From assembly GCA_027694045.1 (NCBI GenBank), contig JAQEWB010000006.1, positions 1 to 64,000 of the forward strand: a DNA stretch of 64,000 nt, written 5' to 3'. Source of the stretch: Bacillaceae bacterium OF18-1A. Lineage in GTDB: Bacteria > Bacillota > Bacilli > Bacillales > Bacillaceae_G. This document shows positions 63,264 through 64,000 of this stretch, one piece after another. The first letter of the stretch is position 1, and the number at the start of each line of letters is the position of its first letter. Made by a program: the position numbers and the translations under genes. The notes below the pieces were generated by a model. That model searched no databases, was not told the DNA's origin, and saw only the letters and a program-made list of their open reading frames with translations.

Positions 63264-64000
63264 TTTTAGTTTTCGGATTAGGTGGTGTAACAGATGTATT
63301 ATTTTCCGGAACTCTAGTTAGTAAGAATCCACCGATAATGAACAATACAATAATACTAAGGACACCAGCGTTTGTTTTTCCCGTTAATTGCGTTGTAACA
63401 CCGACTAATACCGGACCCATAATTGCGGCAAACTTCCCAAATATATTATAAAATCCGAAGAATTCATTAGCAGATTCTTTCGGTACTAGCTTTGCAAAAT
63501 AAGAACGGCTTAGTGCTTGAATACCGCCTTGAGAAGTGGCAACTAGCATTGCTAAAATCCAGAAATCAAGTGTTGTTTTTAAGAAGTAAGCATATGTGCA
63601 AATAATGATGTAGATAATAATACCGACATATAGCATTTTTTTACCGGTAAACGTTTCTGATAGTTTTCCATATAACAAAGCAAATGGACAAGCGACAATT
63701 TGTGTTACAAATAATATGATTAATAGATTAGTTGCGCTAATACCTAGATCAGTTCCATAAGCGGTAGACATAGTAATAATCGTATCAACTCCGTCAATGT
63801 AGAAGAAGTAAGCGATTAGAAACATAAAAACGGTTTTATATTTTTTAATATTTTTAAACGTATCAGCAAGTCGCTTAAAGCTCATTGCAATTGGTTTTGG
63901 ATGACGTTCAATATAGTGTGTTTGCTCTACATTTTTGAGCATTGGAATTGTAAATAACCCCCACCAAAGAGCTGTTATCGCGAAGGAAATTTGACTAGCA
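63256..64000 (-). CDS. YxiO-like MFS (Atg22/UMF1 family) transporter, partial
   Basis: At least 248 residues of the C-terminal part of a 12-TM transporter; the frame is open to the window edge, so the start lies beyond 64000. Visible are IDGVDTIITMSTAYGTDLGI and ATSQGGIQALSRSYFAKLVP, hallmarks of the Atg22-like/UMF1 family (B. subtilis YxiO). Upstream of the first internal ATG the frame continues ...ITALWWGLFTIPM, a membrane segment. In bacteria the substrate is unknown; fungal Atg22 exports amino acids from vacuoles. Confidence 0.85.
   Translation of the reverse strand, partial: ASQISFAITALWWGLFTIPMLKNVEQTHYIERHPKPIAMSFKRLADTFKNIKKYKTVFMFLIAYFFYIDGVDTIITMSTAYGTDLGISATNLLIILFVTQIVACPFALLYGKLSETFTGKKMLYVGIIIYIIICTYAYFLKTTLDFWILAMLVATSQGGIQALSRSYFAKLVPKESANEFFGFYNIFGKFAAIMGPVLVGVTTQLTGKTNAGVLSIIVLFIIGGFLLTRVPENNTSVTPPNPKTKTL

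Noticed and set aside
63236..63451. 71-aa plus-strand ORF
   Set aside because: It is antisense to the C-terminal part of the YxiO-like gene and begins inside a terminator hairpin.

Overview
The window is chromosomal DNA of a Bacillus cereus group organism (B. cereus/thuringiensis/anthracis type). The evidence is low G+C content, strong AGGAGG-type ribosome binding sites with frequent GTG/TTG starts, Gram-positive riboswitches and repressor boxes (SAM, two TPP, c-di-GMP-I, Fur, PerR, cre), spore-coat genes, and gene content and order that match what I recall of the B. cereus core chromosome. I see no rRNA, tRNA, insertion sequence, prophage or CRISPR array. The window is ordinary core/near-core sequence with a few decayed genes.

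Layout. 0.1-6.2 kb: a probable N-succinyl amino-acid racemization locus (GNAT acyltransferase, enolase-family racemase, divergent regulator, NhaC-type antiporter, M20 amidohydrolase), then a methyltransferase. 6.9-9.2 kb: peroxide defence ahpC-ahpF behind a PerR box. 9.5-12.7 kb: a kinase-isomerase-aldolase operon that looks like mtnK-mtnA-fucA but is better read as the 5-deoxyribose salvage (drd) cluster; it lacks a SAM riboswitch. 12.7-17.1 kb: Fur-controlled siderophore ABC uptake (lipoprotein plus two FecCD permeases) divergent from a Fur-controlled ferredoxin-NADP reductase. 17.2-20.0 kb: small regulators and three tandem CotB-like spore-coat genes behind a SigK-type promoter. 20.2-26.5 kb: a saccharopine-dehydrogenase/homospermidine-synthase-like enzyme, a sensor kinase, a solitary PqqD-like protein, a cyclase-family hydrolase under a SAM riboswitch, a duplicated P-loop ATPase and a YcgL-type nucleotidyltransferase.

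26.5-35.3 kb: a Rieske FAD oxidoreductase, a fatty-acid desaturase, and a tightly overlapping three-gene unit (response regulator, membrane-anchored HEAT-repeat protein, 1184-aa glycosyltransferase-glycosidase fusion) that looks like an uncharacterised polysaccharide system. 35.4-40.2 kb: a polar amino-acid ABC transporter, an MCP without a sensory ectodomain, and a FAD-linked oxidase gene with a large internal deletion. 40.3-44.7 kb: an alpha-glucoside operon (alpha-1,4/1,6-glucosidase, PTS EIICB, EEP-family protein) with cre-like sites. 45-50 kb: a YhgE/Pip membrane protein and topoisomerase III. 50.3-52.0 kb: a TPP riboswitch with thiM-thiE. 52-55.6 kb: DcuB and a c-di-GMP-riboswitch-controlled MCP. 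55.8-58.9 kb: a second TPP riboswitch with a thiamine-precursor uptake operon (MTH1187 protein, ThiX, ThiY, ThiZ). 58.9-60.8 kb: an ABC-F ribosome-protection-type gene behind a leader-peptide attenuator. 61-64 kb: a small three-gene operon, an N-terminally truncated MFS gene with TetR-type operators, an XRE regulator and the C-terminal part of a YxiO/Atg22-like MFS protein that runs off the window.

The most interesting items are the regulator-HEAT-GT/GH unit, the attenuator of the ABC-F gene, the SAM riboswitch on a cyclase-family gene, the lone PqqD-like gene behind a structured leader, and the two deletion-derived gene remnants.
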